From NCBI RefSeq assembly GCF_001625215.2, contig NC_030386.2, forward strand, positions 14,044,545-14,108,544: 64,000 nucleotides of DNA, given 5' to 3'. Both the position numbers and the translations under genes were made by a program. This document shows, piece by piece, positions 25,663 to 39,121 of the stretch. The stretch comes from Daucus carota subsp. sativus (taxonomy: Eukaryota > Streptophyta > Magnoliopsida > Apiales > Apiaceae). The notes under the pieces are model-generated. The model was not told where the DNA came from, searched no databases, and saw only the letters and a list, made by a program, of their open reading frames with translations. Within the stretch, counting starts at the first letter, position 1. Each line of letters starts with the position of its first letter.

Positions 25663-26715
25663 TGTTGGAATTATTTGAATTAATAAAACAAAAAGAATTA
25701 GTTAAATGATACTTCTCTCTTCTTCTTCTCCTTTTGTAACAATGTACCAAGTCAAGGAGGTGATGAAATTATTAAGGAGGTGATACGAATGTTACTAATT
25801 AGAGAGGGAGAGGGAGGTTGTAAAATCACTACTTTTCTTCGATTTCGAAACCAAAATATTTTTATTCAACGAGGAGAGATTTTGGGAACAACATGGAGTT
25901 CTTATAGCACAGGGTGAAGCTAGGGTTGACAGATAATTAAGGAATAATCATAAGTTTTTTGGCTTTGACTTCAGGAATGGCTCCGGCTAATATGGCCGTG
26001 ATTCAAACCGTATGTTCGATTAGTAATGAGGGTAAATGTATCATGAACACAAAATAAATATAATGAAAAAATAAACTCATATTATAAAAGTAAATGCACA
26101 TAACTTATTTAAAAATACTTTTTTTATTTCTTCCTTGTGTTCCCGGACGTATATAATTTATTTAGAGCACTACATGACGTGCTTGATTAAATTTTCCACT
26201 TTGATACCTCGCAAATCTGTTCTCTTATTACTTCTTCCGTGAGGATCACATAGCTTCATGAAACCCAATTCAAAAAATAAACAGATTAAGGTATGTTCAG
26301 TGGTCTGAATCAAAATAAGTCAACACTCTACATATAAAGAATTGCTGAAATTGTGTAGAACTATGAGCTATTATTCTAGTATCTGGCACAAAAATGTATG
26401 AAATTGCAAGCCTGCAGGCGGAGTCGCAGAGAAAGACATACACACACGTGCATTAGAACCAGGCTACCGCTTACCGGACATGACAATCTTCCTCATGTTC
26501 ACGATTTAGTGTACACTTCTGGATGTTATGATAATTCAAGTTATTACGACAGAGCACAGACCCTTCATTGCCTTGAGGAAATAGCTTGTACAAAACATAA
26601 CACTTATTACACTTTGTTCTGACAACAGAACACACAACTGTAAACACTAACCAGCTACTCTCCATCCCTTATAAAACCCTTGAATTTCAACATTCCATGG
26701 ACATTTTATGCAAAT
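25663..26715. other. Intergenic region between the DRM and CIA30 genes
   Basis: Contains the DRM promoter and the CIA30 3' UTR. A fragment GTGTACATGGACACAC near 25270 (inside the DRM 3' flank) recalls the termini of the MITE at 40875. No other gene seen. Confidence 0.4.
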
Positions 26716-29700
26716 TCATACTGTTCTCAAGGCTTTGACCCAATCAATCTCAACATGGAAGTCACCTGGACCAGACTTAGCACCTGGCGGTCCACCCTCC
26801 GCATTGACAGACAATGACATGCCAAGAACTCGGGACGGATTCATTTCCATTTGCGCATCAATGACGTTCCCTCTCCATGTTGGTAGATAGCGAGCAAGAG
26901 GTATCTGTTGAAAAACTCGTTAATAATTTTATTAAAGTTATTGGCTGTTAATTTGGCTTTCCAGGTAATTCAAGAAGATAAAAGTCTTATTCCAACAATT
27001 CAAATAAGCATGAAACATAAAATATACACACTCACTTCACATTTCAATCACAAAAATAACAATCACAGATCTAGCAAGAAACAATTACGTAATCAGATCA
27101 TGACTCGAGGCAGTTTTATTCTTCATCCGGGTGAGTCTCATGACATTGCTATTATCGGATAAATATCATTATCATAATGGGCTAAATCGTAGAACAAACC
27201 ATCGGATAATATCATTGTATCATGGGCTAAAATGATGAACATACCAAGATTATTAAATCACCCAAATATTGACCAATTCCATAATTAGATGGACAGACCA
27301 CACTCCAGAATAGTTCAATTTACACTGACGATGTTAAAACTAACCAAGTTTCATAGAAAAGAACTTGCCTTTGCAATATACCAGTCATCTTTAGGCACAA
27401 AAACAAACGCTTGCCATGAGTTATCTTCTTCTTGTCCAGGCGAATTTACCCAATTTTCTGTATAGATCTATAACAGATTTATATTCATTTGAGCGCTAGA
27501 TCAGAAGAATATTCCTGAACAGGTATTTTGGTAAAACCAGCAAGAGAAAAGCTACACAAATTTAATTCTTGTTTGTCAGGATAATACAAAATGAAAAAAT
27601 TACCGTTGATATGTAACATCTCCCATCTCCTTTAAGCTTTAGTGCTATTGTGTCGTATGGATCCAAATCAATGAAGCCGTCAAACTGCATAAATCACAAG
27701 AGAACAGAATATTGCCTGATTTCCCATAGTATTGTAAGAAAGGAAAAGAAAAGGAAAAAGTTCTTTAACATAAAAAAATATGCATTCAATACTGAGAGAA
27801 CTAATTTATGTACAATGCACTTCGTGCATCAGCACTTCAGGTTAGACCACTTGCAATACTATGCTTTAAAAAGTCTTGTGGCAATGCTAGATTCCAATTT
27901 CCGTTAAATTCTTTTTGAGTAATTAAATTTCTTTAAACTTTTGCTTGTTCCACCACAAAATATCAACGGACAACAGTATAATAGGTTTTTGCATATTATA
28001 AATTAATACAAAATCAAAATACGTCCAACCAAAAAATCTCTAATCAAGAACACCCAACTGACATCTCACTTATTGATTGAATAAAGCTAAAATCAACACT
28101 GCAATTACAATGCCATTTCTAAACTTATTATCATCACAGTTCTAAGGGTTTTGTTCTATCACCAATGCAACTCACCACATCGACCGCCACCATAAAATGC
28201 CCACATGGCTTTGACGCTCTCCAGGAAATACACGAAGGCTCTTGACGAACGGACACTACTTTTAATGGTGTTTTACAGGCTTGTAATCAGTAGTCAAAAA
28301 ATGGGGAACCTTGCACAGCTTGTCCTTGACCCAGTTCTACACTATTGCCATCTGAGGTGAAGTAGTAAAATTGGAAATGTTTCATACTGTACTGTGTATC
28401 AGTCGATTATGTCATGCAGCCACTGTTTTTCTACTCTGAAGGAGGAGGCTAAACAGGGTAGTCTGTATTTGGGGAAGACCTAATTGTTAGATTGATATTG
28501 GTCCGGTCGAGTGATAGCTATATACAGGTAATAAAGACGTTGAATTTGACTTGAGGGATCAAAAAAAATATACCCGAGGAGTCAGCTGAAACAGCCTGAA
28601 CAGGATAAAGTGTAATCAAAAGTAAAGTTCAGTATTACAAGTGACACTTTCCAAAGTATAGTACTGCAACTGGCTTGGCACCCAAAGTTCAAGTACACCA
28701 GTGTACTTCACTCTATAATTTTTTATTTCAATATTTCTTACTGGTAATCAGAATATATTAAGAAACAGTAGCGAATACATACAATATCTACTTAGAATAA
28801 TTATAAACATATTTTTGGCAGGGAACAAGCTACAAAGATCTCCAAACAAAACTGAAGAATATATTTTCCAAATACTTCATTGTGAAATACTGAAGTCATA
28901 GTGGAGAAATGTTAACTTACAAAATTGTAACACCTCGTGACCTATCAACAACAAGCCACTATTTGTCAAACTAAACAAGGGTGTGTATTTAGATACTATT
29001 CTCAATCCCAGAGCAGGCCATCAAAAGTGACGCCACAAGGGAAAAAAACTGAGAAAAGAGGTATAAGCTACCCCACATTCCACTTTCAGTAGTAAGAACA
29101 AACATTACCCCACATGGCAATTACAGACTATAACATAAGCTATTGGCTGGCAAAAAAAAAAATACATTTTACTTTTTTTCTTCCAAGTCCTGATAAAAGG
29201 AATGTAAGAAAGGAAGCTACATGGATGTTTAGCATTGAGGCTTTGATTTACTTATAAGATATCAGCCAAATAAACACTAATGGTGATATTTACCTTCTTC
29301 GACCGCATACCACAGAAGCCACTCCGGGAGATATTCCACTTTGATCCCGCAGTAACATCCAGGGAGAGATTCCCAGAAAAAATTCCTAATAAGTTCAAAG
29401 AAAAATAGAACAAAGATAAGCTTCAGAAGCATTCACAAATATGAAAAAAAACTATAATTGAGGCAATGCAATAATATTGGTCAAAAACTCTCAAATTCAT
29501 CAGATGATGTTTGTTTGCAAAAATGATGCTTGGGATGGGACTTTTTTCTTTAACTTTAACTAAAACTGACTACTAATCCAAAACTTAATCCTTTTTATAC
29601 ACAAAATTAATCATTAGAGTCCAGATCACAGAAAATAATATATCTGTTAGAGAGTTATGAGATTAAATAATCCCCCTTAGTGCAGTGAAAAGTGAAAACT

Positions 29701-31513
29701 ATTCTCTAAGGGATTAATTACAGAGTATATAACTAAATGAGTCCTTATAAATTATAATTAATTGTTCTGTCCCAAGCTTGATCCCTAGAAACAATATAAT
29801 CTCAATGAAATTAGGTAGAAGGCACAAAAAGTAAAATCATGAACAGGGTCCACCACGAGCCAAAACTAGACCAATTTTCACAACTTTGTCAGGCAACGTC
29901 AAGGAGAAAAACAAGCCAATTATAATGTCTTCTGGGAAAATGCACACGCAAGGAGGGATAGCTAACTGTGGGTCAATAGACTGGTAACAAACTATCATTC
30001 TGTAGTCCTCTATTAATGCCAAAAGCAGGCAAGTGTGTTCTCTCCTTAGGTCTATTCGTTAAACCATACAACTTCGTCCTCATTTCAAATTATCAAAATA
30101 TCAAAAGTTTATCAGTAATATGCAACCTGCAAATGGCATGATTTCTGTCAAACCAAATACTTTGAGTAGATGCATTTGACCAAATAATTATCAGATATAT
30201 CAAATGTTATTCAAATTCTGTCCTAGGTTTATGCATGCTTAGATATTTTACCTATATAAAGGTATCCCAGAGAACGGACAACGTCCTATAAATTTTAGTA
30301 ATTAAAGATCTTAACATACTTCTTTGACTAAACAATTTCGCTCTCTTGATGGGACTACATTGTTGCTTATGTTGATTGTGTTTGGGCCATCACAGTTCAT
30401 GTGTTATCTATTTCAACCAAACTTTTTTTTATCACCGGATAGTGACCAGCTACAAATTAAGCAAACTTACGAGCAAGCTACTAAAATGTACAAAAGATGC
30501 ACATACTAATAAATTTATTCTACAACAACTGTAACAGAATTTTGAGCCAAAATGTTAGTTTTAGTACACAATGTCACACTGAGCATTAAGACTGCCATGA
30601 CCACCATTCTACACAAATTACGAAAATTCTGCTATTCAAACATGTATTAGTATATCCTAAACATATTAATATTCAAAATTAATAAAATTGATATACTTTC
30701 TATGTAGTCCCAAATAGAGTATACTGTTGTACTTCGGCTAGATATGTAATGACAGACAGATGTATAGTTTCTACTAACCAGTATTACTTGATTCCGTTCC
30801 AGTGTCTGTGATCTCCAAGGATGCTGACGACAAACCTGCAAAATAGCCACATAAAGTAAGATTGTATAGTTATATAACTTTAGAAATCAAGATATTAATG
30901 CAAAGCCCAGTACTTGAAAAAATGGGTATGAAGTTTGATTAGCTGTGCTATTAAAGTGCATGAGTAATGAAGAATTGTTGTCAAGTGTACAAGTCATAAA
31001 CATCTAAAAAACTACAACACAGATAATCCAAGACACATTGTACTAGTGTCACCTTGCACAGGTCAGAAGCAAGATGTTCAAAACAACTCAAAAGCAAGCA
31101 ACAAAACCATCAAACTTCAGCAAGCACGCACCTCCATATTCAGAATCAGAATACAAATGCCACTTTTTAAGCTCTTCCTTCGAATTAAAGTTGAAAATAA
31201 ATCGCTCGCTTGGAGGAATCAAGTCTTCAACATTCCATGTCAAAGCTACAAGTAAAAACAAAGATATATTCAACTGAATAAATTCTCGTATACAAATACA
31301 TACGTGTACCAAAACCTTCTCTTTTCATTTCGTTCGACAATGCTATAAACCATGTACTCACACTAATAATCATACAAATACTACATACCTAGTAACAAAA
31401 GCAATTACAATTTTTTTTAGAAACTATATTTCCATGAAAGAGCCAAATCAATGAGTTTTACCTCTTTTAGTAGCAGTGAGAGAAGCCTGCAAGGCTGCAC
31501 GAAACCGAGACAT
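26716..31513 (-). CDS. CIA30: Complex I intermediate-associated protein 30 (CIA30) homologue
   Basis: Seven exons: 31513-31462, 31245-31132, 30835-30779, 29385-29294, 27684-27604, 27467-27369 and 26904-26716. They close to 227 residues with correct phases. The CIA30 domain covers nearly the whole protein: [94 protein letters not shown] and [19 protein letters not shown]. The family assists assembly of mitochondrial NADH:ubiquinone oxidoreductase; the short N terminus [17 protein letters not shown] is basic and fits a mitochondrial presequence. Introns are long (up to ~1.6 kb). The intron after exon 6 starts GC (AAG|GCAAGT) rather than GT. The promoter region faces the sHSP gene. Confidence 0.93.
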
Positions 31514-31867
31514 AGCTTATACCGCTTCTTACCAGTTCCTGCGATGTCGAAACAAGAATTAAGCATACACACACACACACATATTAGGTATGTGAGTGTT
31601 TTAATTAGTTAGAGTAAACTGATTTCAATTTGATTAAGCTCGAATGGTGCTTAATGTATAAACCCTAGAAATGAACACAAATTAAACAAAAATTAATATG
31701 CAAATACATATAGAGATAGTGATAGAAAAGGTAACCTGTAGTTGTAGTTGCCGTCGTTATGGTGAGCTGAAGATGACGGAGTTAGCTGTTCACGGTGGAC
31801 ATATGTCGACGGAGAAGTGGCCACGACGTCGTTTTGCCGTTGCTGTCAGAAAATCATAACATGTTTT

Positions 31868-31919
31868 TGGGCTGGGTAGCCAGATTCAAGCCCATCCGGT
31901 AAACGAGCTAAAAAGCCCA
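31868..31919. promoter_or_regulatory. Site II-like promoter elements upstream of CIA30
   Basis: TGGGCT (31868-31873) and two AGCCCA motifs (31889-31894 and 31914-31919) cluster about 355-405 bp upstream of the CIA30 ATG. Site II (TGGGCY) clusters are typical of plant genes for mitochondrial and ribosomal proteins. Confidence 0.55.
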
Positions 31920-32021
31920 TTCACTCTTGTCTTGTTTGGGGTAAATATGGCATTTCATAAAATTGATCGAAACTGTACGACGACGTGTAGACGCAGAGAA
32001 GAAGCTGCTGCTTGGTGAGTG

Positions 32022-32088
32022 TTCTAGACTTTCCGCGAGATAAGTAGTAGAACTAGCTTCTGGAACGTTCTGCTCACTGTCTTTATAA
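32022..32088 (+). promoter_or_regulatory. Heat-shock promoter: HSE trimer and TATA box
   Basis: TTCTGGAACGTTC (32058-32070) is a perfect TTCnnGAAnnTTC heat-shock element. A weaker unit TTCTAGACTTTCC starts at 32022, and GAA at 32050 adds a gapped unit. A TATA-like TTTATAA lies at 32082-32088, 12 bp downstream of the HSE. The arrangement fits heat-shock-factor control of the sHSP gene that starts at 32355. Confidence 0.75.
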
Positions 32089-32354
32089 TCCATGGATTCT
32101 CCCACTTTTCACCATAGTACAAAATCTCCCAAACTTCATTATCGTTAATCAAGTGTATTTAGGTAAATTCATGTTTTAATTACCTAGAATTTGTAGTCTT
32201 GCTTTTTTGGGCTTAATTGACTAATAGTTCAAAAATCAAGAAATTACACTATTCTATATATGTGAAAGTTGTATTAGTTTTAGTTTTAGTTTAATTTGTT
32301 TGTGCTGTTGTTTGTTGTGTGATGTAGCAGAGTGATTTTTGAAAGCGAGTGAAG

Positions 32355-33536
32355 ATGGCAGGGTATTTGAATGGTGATGTTGCAAGTGCTGCTCTGAGCC
32401 AATTGCTCAACTTGCCTGAAGCTGTTGACAAGCTTATTTCCCAATCAAGGTCTCATGAATCGAAAAGCGGGTTCGATTCAATACCGGTTGACATTCTTGA
32501 GAGCTCGGATAACTACATTTTCTACATGGATGTCCCTGGCCTATCCAAATCCGACATTCAGGTAACCATTTCTTCCCCATTCTAAAATAGATCGAAGGAA
32601 TTTTCATTTGAAGTGGTTGTTTTTAAATGGCGGTATACGTTGGCATTGTACATTGTTGCATTTGTGGAATTCTGATTTGAAGGTTGCTAATTAAAGCAGG
32701 ATGAATGAATAAATAGATTACTTGGTAGTTATTGCAGTCATGACATTAGTGTATATCCCACTCGATAACTTACTTTAATAAATTAGTAGTTATCGCAGTC
32801 CTAACAATTTGGGAGCATCTAATACTTCGTACTCAGTTATGCATAAAGTAAAGCTTCAAGTTCGAGAGAAATTATTCTCTTCTGTGAAGTTTAAAATACT
32901 TGTTTCCGTGGATATTAGAATTAGTAGTCTGCTGTACAAGGTTGATTGGTTATCTAGATTTTGTGTGAACCTTCTAGTTCTTTTCTAAAGGTTTGGAGCA
33001 AGTTCCTTACTTCAAAGGGGTAATCCCCCTAGCTCTTTTAGTCCTTTATATTCTTTCCTCTTAATATAATCTTCAATTAGCAAACAATAAAACAAATATG
33101 GTTTGAGAGCATTTGTTTAGCGAGATTTAGCTGTAAAACTACATTGTTGCTGAGCTGTTTTTGATTTGTAATTTGTTTGTAGATTACTGGTGAAGAAACT
33201 ATAGTTTTCTGTACCACAAATTTTTGTACCAGTATTAAAGTTTAATACTACATTGTTCACTGCTATGATTTATTATTGTTTTAGATTACTGTTGAAGATG
33301 GGAATACACTTGTAATTCAAAGCAATGGGAAGAGGAAGCGCGAAGATGGGGAAGAAGAGTGCAAGTACATAAAGCTGGAGAGGAAGTTGCCTCGAAAATT
33401 AGCAAGGAAGTTTAGGCTACCAGAGAATTGCAATGCATCTACTATAACTGCAAAATGTGAGAACGGAGTCTTGACTGTGTCGATTGAGAAGGTGCCTCCA
33501 CCCAAGTCCAAGACTGTGTCTATTGCTATCTCTTAG
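32355..33536 (+). CDS. Class III small heat-shock protein (HSP17.4-CIII type)
   Basis: Two exons, 32355-32561 and 33285-33536, give 152 residues. The N-terminal part (SQLLNLPEAVDKLI) is followed by an alpha-crystallin domain beginning IPVDILESSDNYIFYMDVPG, then GNTLVIQSNGKRKR, KYIKLERKLPRKLARKFRLP and ENGVLTVSIEKVPPP. NGKRKRED and the PVDILES entry are typical of class III sHSPs, which are nuclear ATP-independent chaperones. The C-terminal SIAIS provides a short I-x-I-like contact. The ATG at 32355 was chosen because it is the first ATG in frame. The intron (722 bp) contains a second acceptor-like copy of the exon 2 start near 33179. Confidence 0.93.
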
Positions 33537-34126
33537 ATTGCAGCTAAGAATCAGATGAAGGTGAAATGGGATCCGGGACCTGGTTGTAGTATGTAGCTGA
33601 GTAATGTAATGTAGTCTATGATGAAGATGAAGTTAATCTTTTTAAGTGCTGTTAATTCTACCTCCGGTCTCTAGGTGGGGATTGCAGGTTTTAATTTTAT
33701 CATCTTATATTCCTATGAATGATTATGTTAGTTGTGTAATGTTTTGGTTAATATTTTGTGTGATGTTTGTTGTTGAACTGGAAAGATTATGCATCAACTG
33801 CCCGTGGAAACTGTAAATACTAGGAAAGTAAACCAGCTTCTGATAATGGATCAACGGTGTACGTATAATTAAAATGATAAAGTTAGAGAAAATATTAGCG
33901 ACTAATTAGCTTTATAGCAAGGAACTTTTATTATTAAGACAGATATCAATTTTTTAAGCACGTAATATTTTCTTACAAGAAAGAAAAAATAATGAAACAA
34001 AATTGGAAACCATTGTCCTACAAATTTTATGGGTCAGTTTCTAGGTGTACACTTAATTTTCCACTACTTATCGGGAAAAAAAACTTTAATAGTTTTAATA
34101 TTTTAAATTTTGGGTGAGTTTTTATT
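33537..34126. other. 3' flank of the sHSP gene
   Basis: 3' UTR and AT-rich intergenic DNA. No gene or clear element seen before the hairpin MITE. Confidence 0.4.
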
Positions 34127-34339
34127 AGGGTTAAATATCAAATTGGCCACCAAATAAACATCGATATCTCAAGTTCACCACTGACAAATTCGGCGTCTCA
34201 TTTAAAACATTTTTAAAGACTTAAGTATCATCCGTCAACACTTTTAAGTCTTTAAAAGTGTTTTAAATGAGACGCCGAATTTGTCAGTGATGAACTTGAG
34301 ATATCGATGTTTAGTGGTGGCCAATTTGATATTTAACCC
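34127..34339. mobile_element. Foldback MITE with near-complete hairpin (MULE-type duplication)
   Basis: Two arms of about 95 bp, beginning GGGTTAAATATCAAATTGGC and ending in its reverse complement, face each other around a ~20-bp loop. They share GACAAATTCGGCGTCTCATT. The 9-bp flanks GTTTTTATT (34118-34126 and 34340-34348) are identical, pointing to a Mutator-like origin. The transcript would fold into a long hairpin. Confidence 0.85.
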
Positions 34340-34702
34340 GTTTTTATTGTAACATATGGTCAATTTATTAAAATAGATTTTCAAAAATAAAACATATGAT
34401 AAACGAATGAGATGTAGATTTCTCATAAACATCTTAAAAGACGACCGTAGATATTTGATTAAATTTATTTTCAAAAATAAAAACGTATTTACATAGAAAA
34501 GCACATATAACTCTGCTTTTTCCTCAAATAAACTCTTAATTATTTTACTAAATATCAAATAGAAAACACCTTCTTAATATTTATAATTTAAAAATTTTAA
34601 AAAATATATATTTTCAAAAACAGATAACCCTGAATTTTCAAATACGCATGGGCACAGGGCAAAATATATATCCCACTCTCTTTTCTGTCCGAAGTCATGA
34701 AT

Positions 34703-34812
34703 TGGGCCATCATAAGTAGTAGACATTTGGGCCCAAGCCTTCCGAGTAAAAATATATATCGCAGGTAGGGGTTTGTTAATGCCCAGTAGTCGCCGAGTGT
34801 AACAAAACCCTA
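34703..34812 (+). promoter_or_regulatory. Ribosomal-protein-type promoter: site II motifs and telo-box
   Basis: TGGGCC (34703-34708), the palindrome TGGGCCCA (34728-34735, site II on both strands) and a telo-box AAACCCTA (34805-34812) precede the RPSA start by 45-155 bp. This combination is characteristic of plant ribosomal protein genes. Confidence 0.8.
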
Positions 34813-34856
34813 GATAAAGGCTAGAGAGAGAGAACGGCAAAGATCTATCAAGAAAC

Positions 34857-36575
<1,719 letters not shown>

Positions 36576-37680
36576 TAGAAGCTCATTAGTACTTTCCTCT
36601 ATAAAATGAGTGTTTCTGTTTAGCCATCTATTTATTTTGGATGTTTGAAGAACTTTTAGGCAGGGATGATGGATGCTATACACAATTTTATATTTATGCA
36701 AGTTTTTTACTCAACTCCCAAGTTTTGTGTTTAAGGTTTAACCAAATTACTATCATGTTACTTTATCTTAAATATGGTTGGTTGCTGTTTGTCATTCTTA
36801 GTTTATATGTTATGGTACTTGTGAAGGCGTTTTGAAGCAAATCATATGAATCTGTAACTTAAATTTAGAGAAATTAGAAAGTATAATAGGGTCAGGATAG
36901 GACACATGCAACTATGTGAGTTTCTACTTGGTTATTGAATATCTATTCAAAGCAGTGTCCTACAACTACAGCTGCCTGATGATGCACTGCATCTTCCATG
37001 TAAAGTAATTACTGAAATCCCAATGGACTTGAGTTGCTTGTGAGCCAAAGGATTCACAAAATGAAAGACTTGTTGCAGTGTAACAATGACATACTTACAT
37101 GCCCAGTTCCTTTGAACTCATTTATCTCGGGTCAGGGATTGCCGTTTAAATGAAAAATTTCCTGTTAGTTTGATGTAATACTTTGGAAGGTTTTCTGCTG
37201 TAGAATTAGTTTTATTAGATTCTTCGCCTATGTTCAAGTCGCAGCAAAAAAGATACCTTTCCCTGGTGCCATGTGTTAATACCTGAAGTCGAGAGGCAAG
37301 GGATTACCTTTTGTGTAGATATATAGACTAATTAACCAGCTAGTGCTGAATGTTTGAGTGTTAGTAGAAAATGTTGTCTGCAAAACAGTTTTAAGAGCTA
37401 TAAGAACAGTTATAAGAGATATAAGAGATGCAGCGGGAAATGTGGGAAATGTGGGTTGGGTGAGGGTGATGCTCTTACTACCGGAGATGTGAAACTTACT
37501 GCCTCGCTGCCTTGAAGCCGCTGATGTTTTATGTGTTTTTCCGGCACCCGTAATAAAACTACTTTGAGCATGTTTGCGAATTATATTTTTTTAAATTTAA
37601 AGACTTATTTTCGAAAAACAAAATACATATTTTTATGTATTTTTTAGAAATGTTGAGGTTTTTATATTCATTATTTTTTT
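36576..37680. other. 3' flank of RPSA
   Basis: RPSA 3' UTR and about 1 kb of intergenic sequence. No recognisable gene, repeat family or RNA gene seen. Confidence 0.4.
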
Positions 37681-38590
37681 AGAACACTGATGGACTCGGC
37701 TTCAAACACTGATACTGTCCCCTTGAATCTCACGATCTTCCCCTGTATTATAAACGTTCCCATGTTGTCCCTCAGAACCATTCCAACCGTGAAATTCTTC
37801 CCATTATATATGGATGTGTCGACATTAGAGCCGGCAATTTGGTACACGTCATGAAAAGTATGGATATCAGTCCACCTTTTCAGTAGATGATGATAACACC
37901 GTGTTCTCCCAGACTCACTCGCTTATTCCTGGCAAACCAAACTCTCAGTGCTAAGTTTTTCCAACTCTAACATGTTATACGATAGTCTCATAATTTGCCA
38001 GCATTGATTCGCATACTCACAGTCAAAAAACAGATGCAGTAAATGTTTTATATCACCCTCGCAAATCGAGCAGACTATTGTAGTTGTTATTCAATTGCCT
38101 TAGTACTCCTTCTGTCCCATTTTAACTGATATTTGACTTTTTAACACGTATATTTAGATGTAAAAAAATAATATCTACACTCAATTAAAAATTTCAATTC
38201 TTATATCAAATAAAAGTTTAGACTCTAAACTTTTATTTGATATAAAGTTTATAAACAATAATCATGTTTAGATTTAATTTTTTTAACATTTTAAAATACG
38301 TGTAAAAAAGTCAAAAGCAGTTAAAATGGGACGGAGGGAGTAGCAGATTTCTGATAGGAACATTGTTTCTACAGAACCCCTAAAGAAAGATTTCGACTTC
38401 GTGAGGTACTTTCAGTCTCCAGATTTTCCCCACCCATATGATTGTTGGACACTGGCATCTTTGATATGTTGAGAATGCTGGTATTGATGACCCGTCTTCA
38501 CAGAGTACCGTCCTGTCACTTGTACTGTCTTGTGGAGTTCGAATTGCCAGTATGTCGGTCATTCTTTATATTTCAAAACTTTCTGCAAGT
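37681..38590 (-). mobile_element. LINE remnant (zf-RVT and RNase H), split by a Stowaway MITE
   Basis: On the minus strand, GKIWRLKVPHEVEIFL (about 38420) and, beyond the MITE, VCSICEGDIKHLLHLFFDCE (about 38060) form a zf-RVT domain. TVGMVLRDNMGTF and a GTVSVFEAES piece (about 37720) are the RNase H start. Frameshifts and stops throughout. No 3' tail is visible. Confidence 0.75.
38106..38340. mobile_element. Stowaway MITE inside the LINE remnant
   Basis: CTCCTTCTGTCCCATTTTAA and (right, reversed) CTCCCTCCGTCCCATTTTAA are near-identical inverted termini, flanked by TA at 38104-38105 and 38341-38342. 235 bp. LINE similarity resumes on both sides. Confidence 0.88.
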
Positions 38591-38713
38591 CTTACCCGCT
38601 ACTTACATCTATCTTTATCAATTTATCAAATTTTCACATTTTTAAAAACTCCATATTCAACCCATATGTAAAGAATTGGGTGGACAGATAGAAGACAACT
38701 ACATTATATTTAA

Positions 38714-39121
38714 GGGTGAGCAGTAATGCCACCCTTTTAGTTATAAGGGTGGCATTTTTTTTTCTTGTTCCCAGGTATTTTTTGGGTTATCTGCTCCCAT
38801 GCTGCAAACAGTCAAATCTGAACTTCACTTTGTCGCCCTTCTTTCTTTCCTCGCGACTAAGAAATGGGTTTGCACTTAAAATTTAAGTGATGAGGTCGCA
38901 AAGAGGGAAGTAGGGCTCTTATTTGACTAAACGTGGGTTCTTCGCTTTCCTTTAGAACGGAAGTCGAACGATAGAAGACAAAGAAAAGAAAGAAGTGTTA
39001 GCTGGTGTCGCCTTCTCTCTTACTTATCTATTCCCATCCACCTTCCCTGGAAGGAAGCCTAATGGTATGATTTCAGATCATGCTTGGGGCGCTTCCGACT
39101 GTCGGGTGAGCAGTAATGCCA
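38714..39121. other. Possible organellar (mitochondrial-like) DNA insertion between 18-bp repeats
   Basis: The identical 18-mers GGGTGAGCAGTAATGCCA at 38714-38731 and 39104-39121 bound about 372 bp whose base composition is unlike its surroundings: balanced GC, with purine-rich runs such as AGACAAAGAAAAGAAAGAAG and stretches like TGGGGCGCTTCCGACTG. To me this recalls plant mitochondrial intergenic DNA. A short hairpin (CCACCC/GGGTGG) sits at the left edge. No open frame. The assignment rests on style only. Confidence 0.4.

Noticed and set aside
28640..28735. MULE-like terminus (GAGTGAAGTACAC on the minus strand) in a CIA30 intron
   Set aside because: Only one end could be seen, with no partner terminus or target duplication, so it was not called as an element.
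31908..32105. 65-codon minus-strand frame in the CIA30/sHSP promoter
   Set aside because: It overlaps the HSE and site II region and shows no similarity; the Ser-rich content is likely chance.
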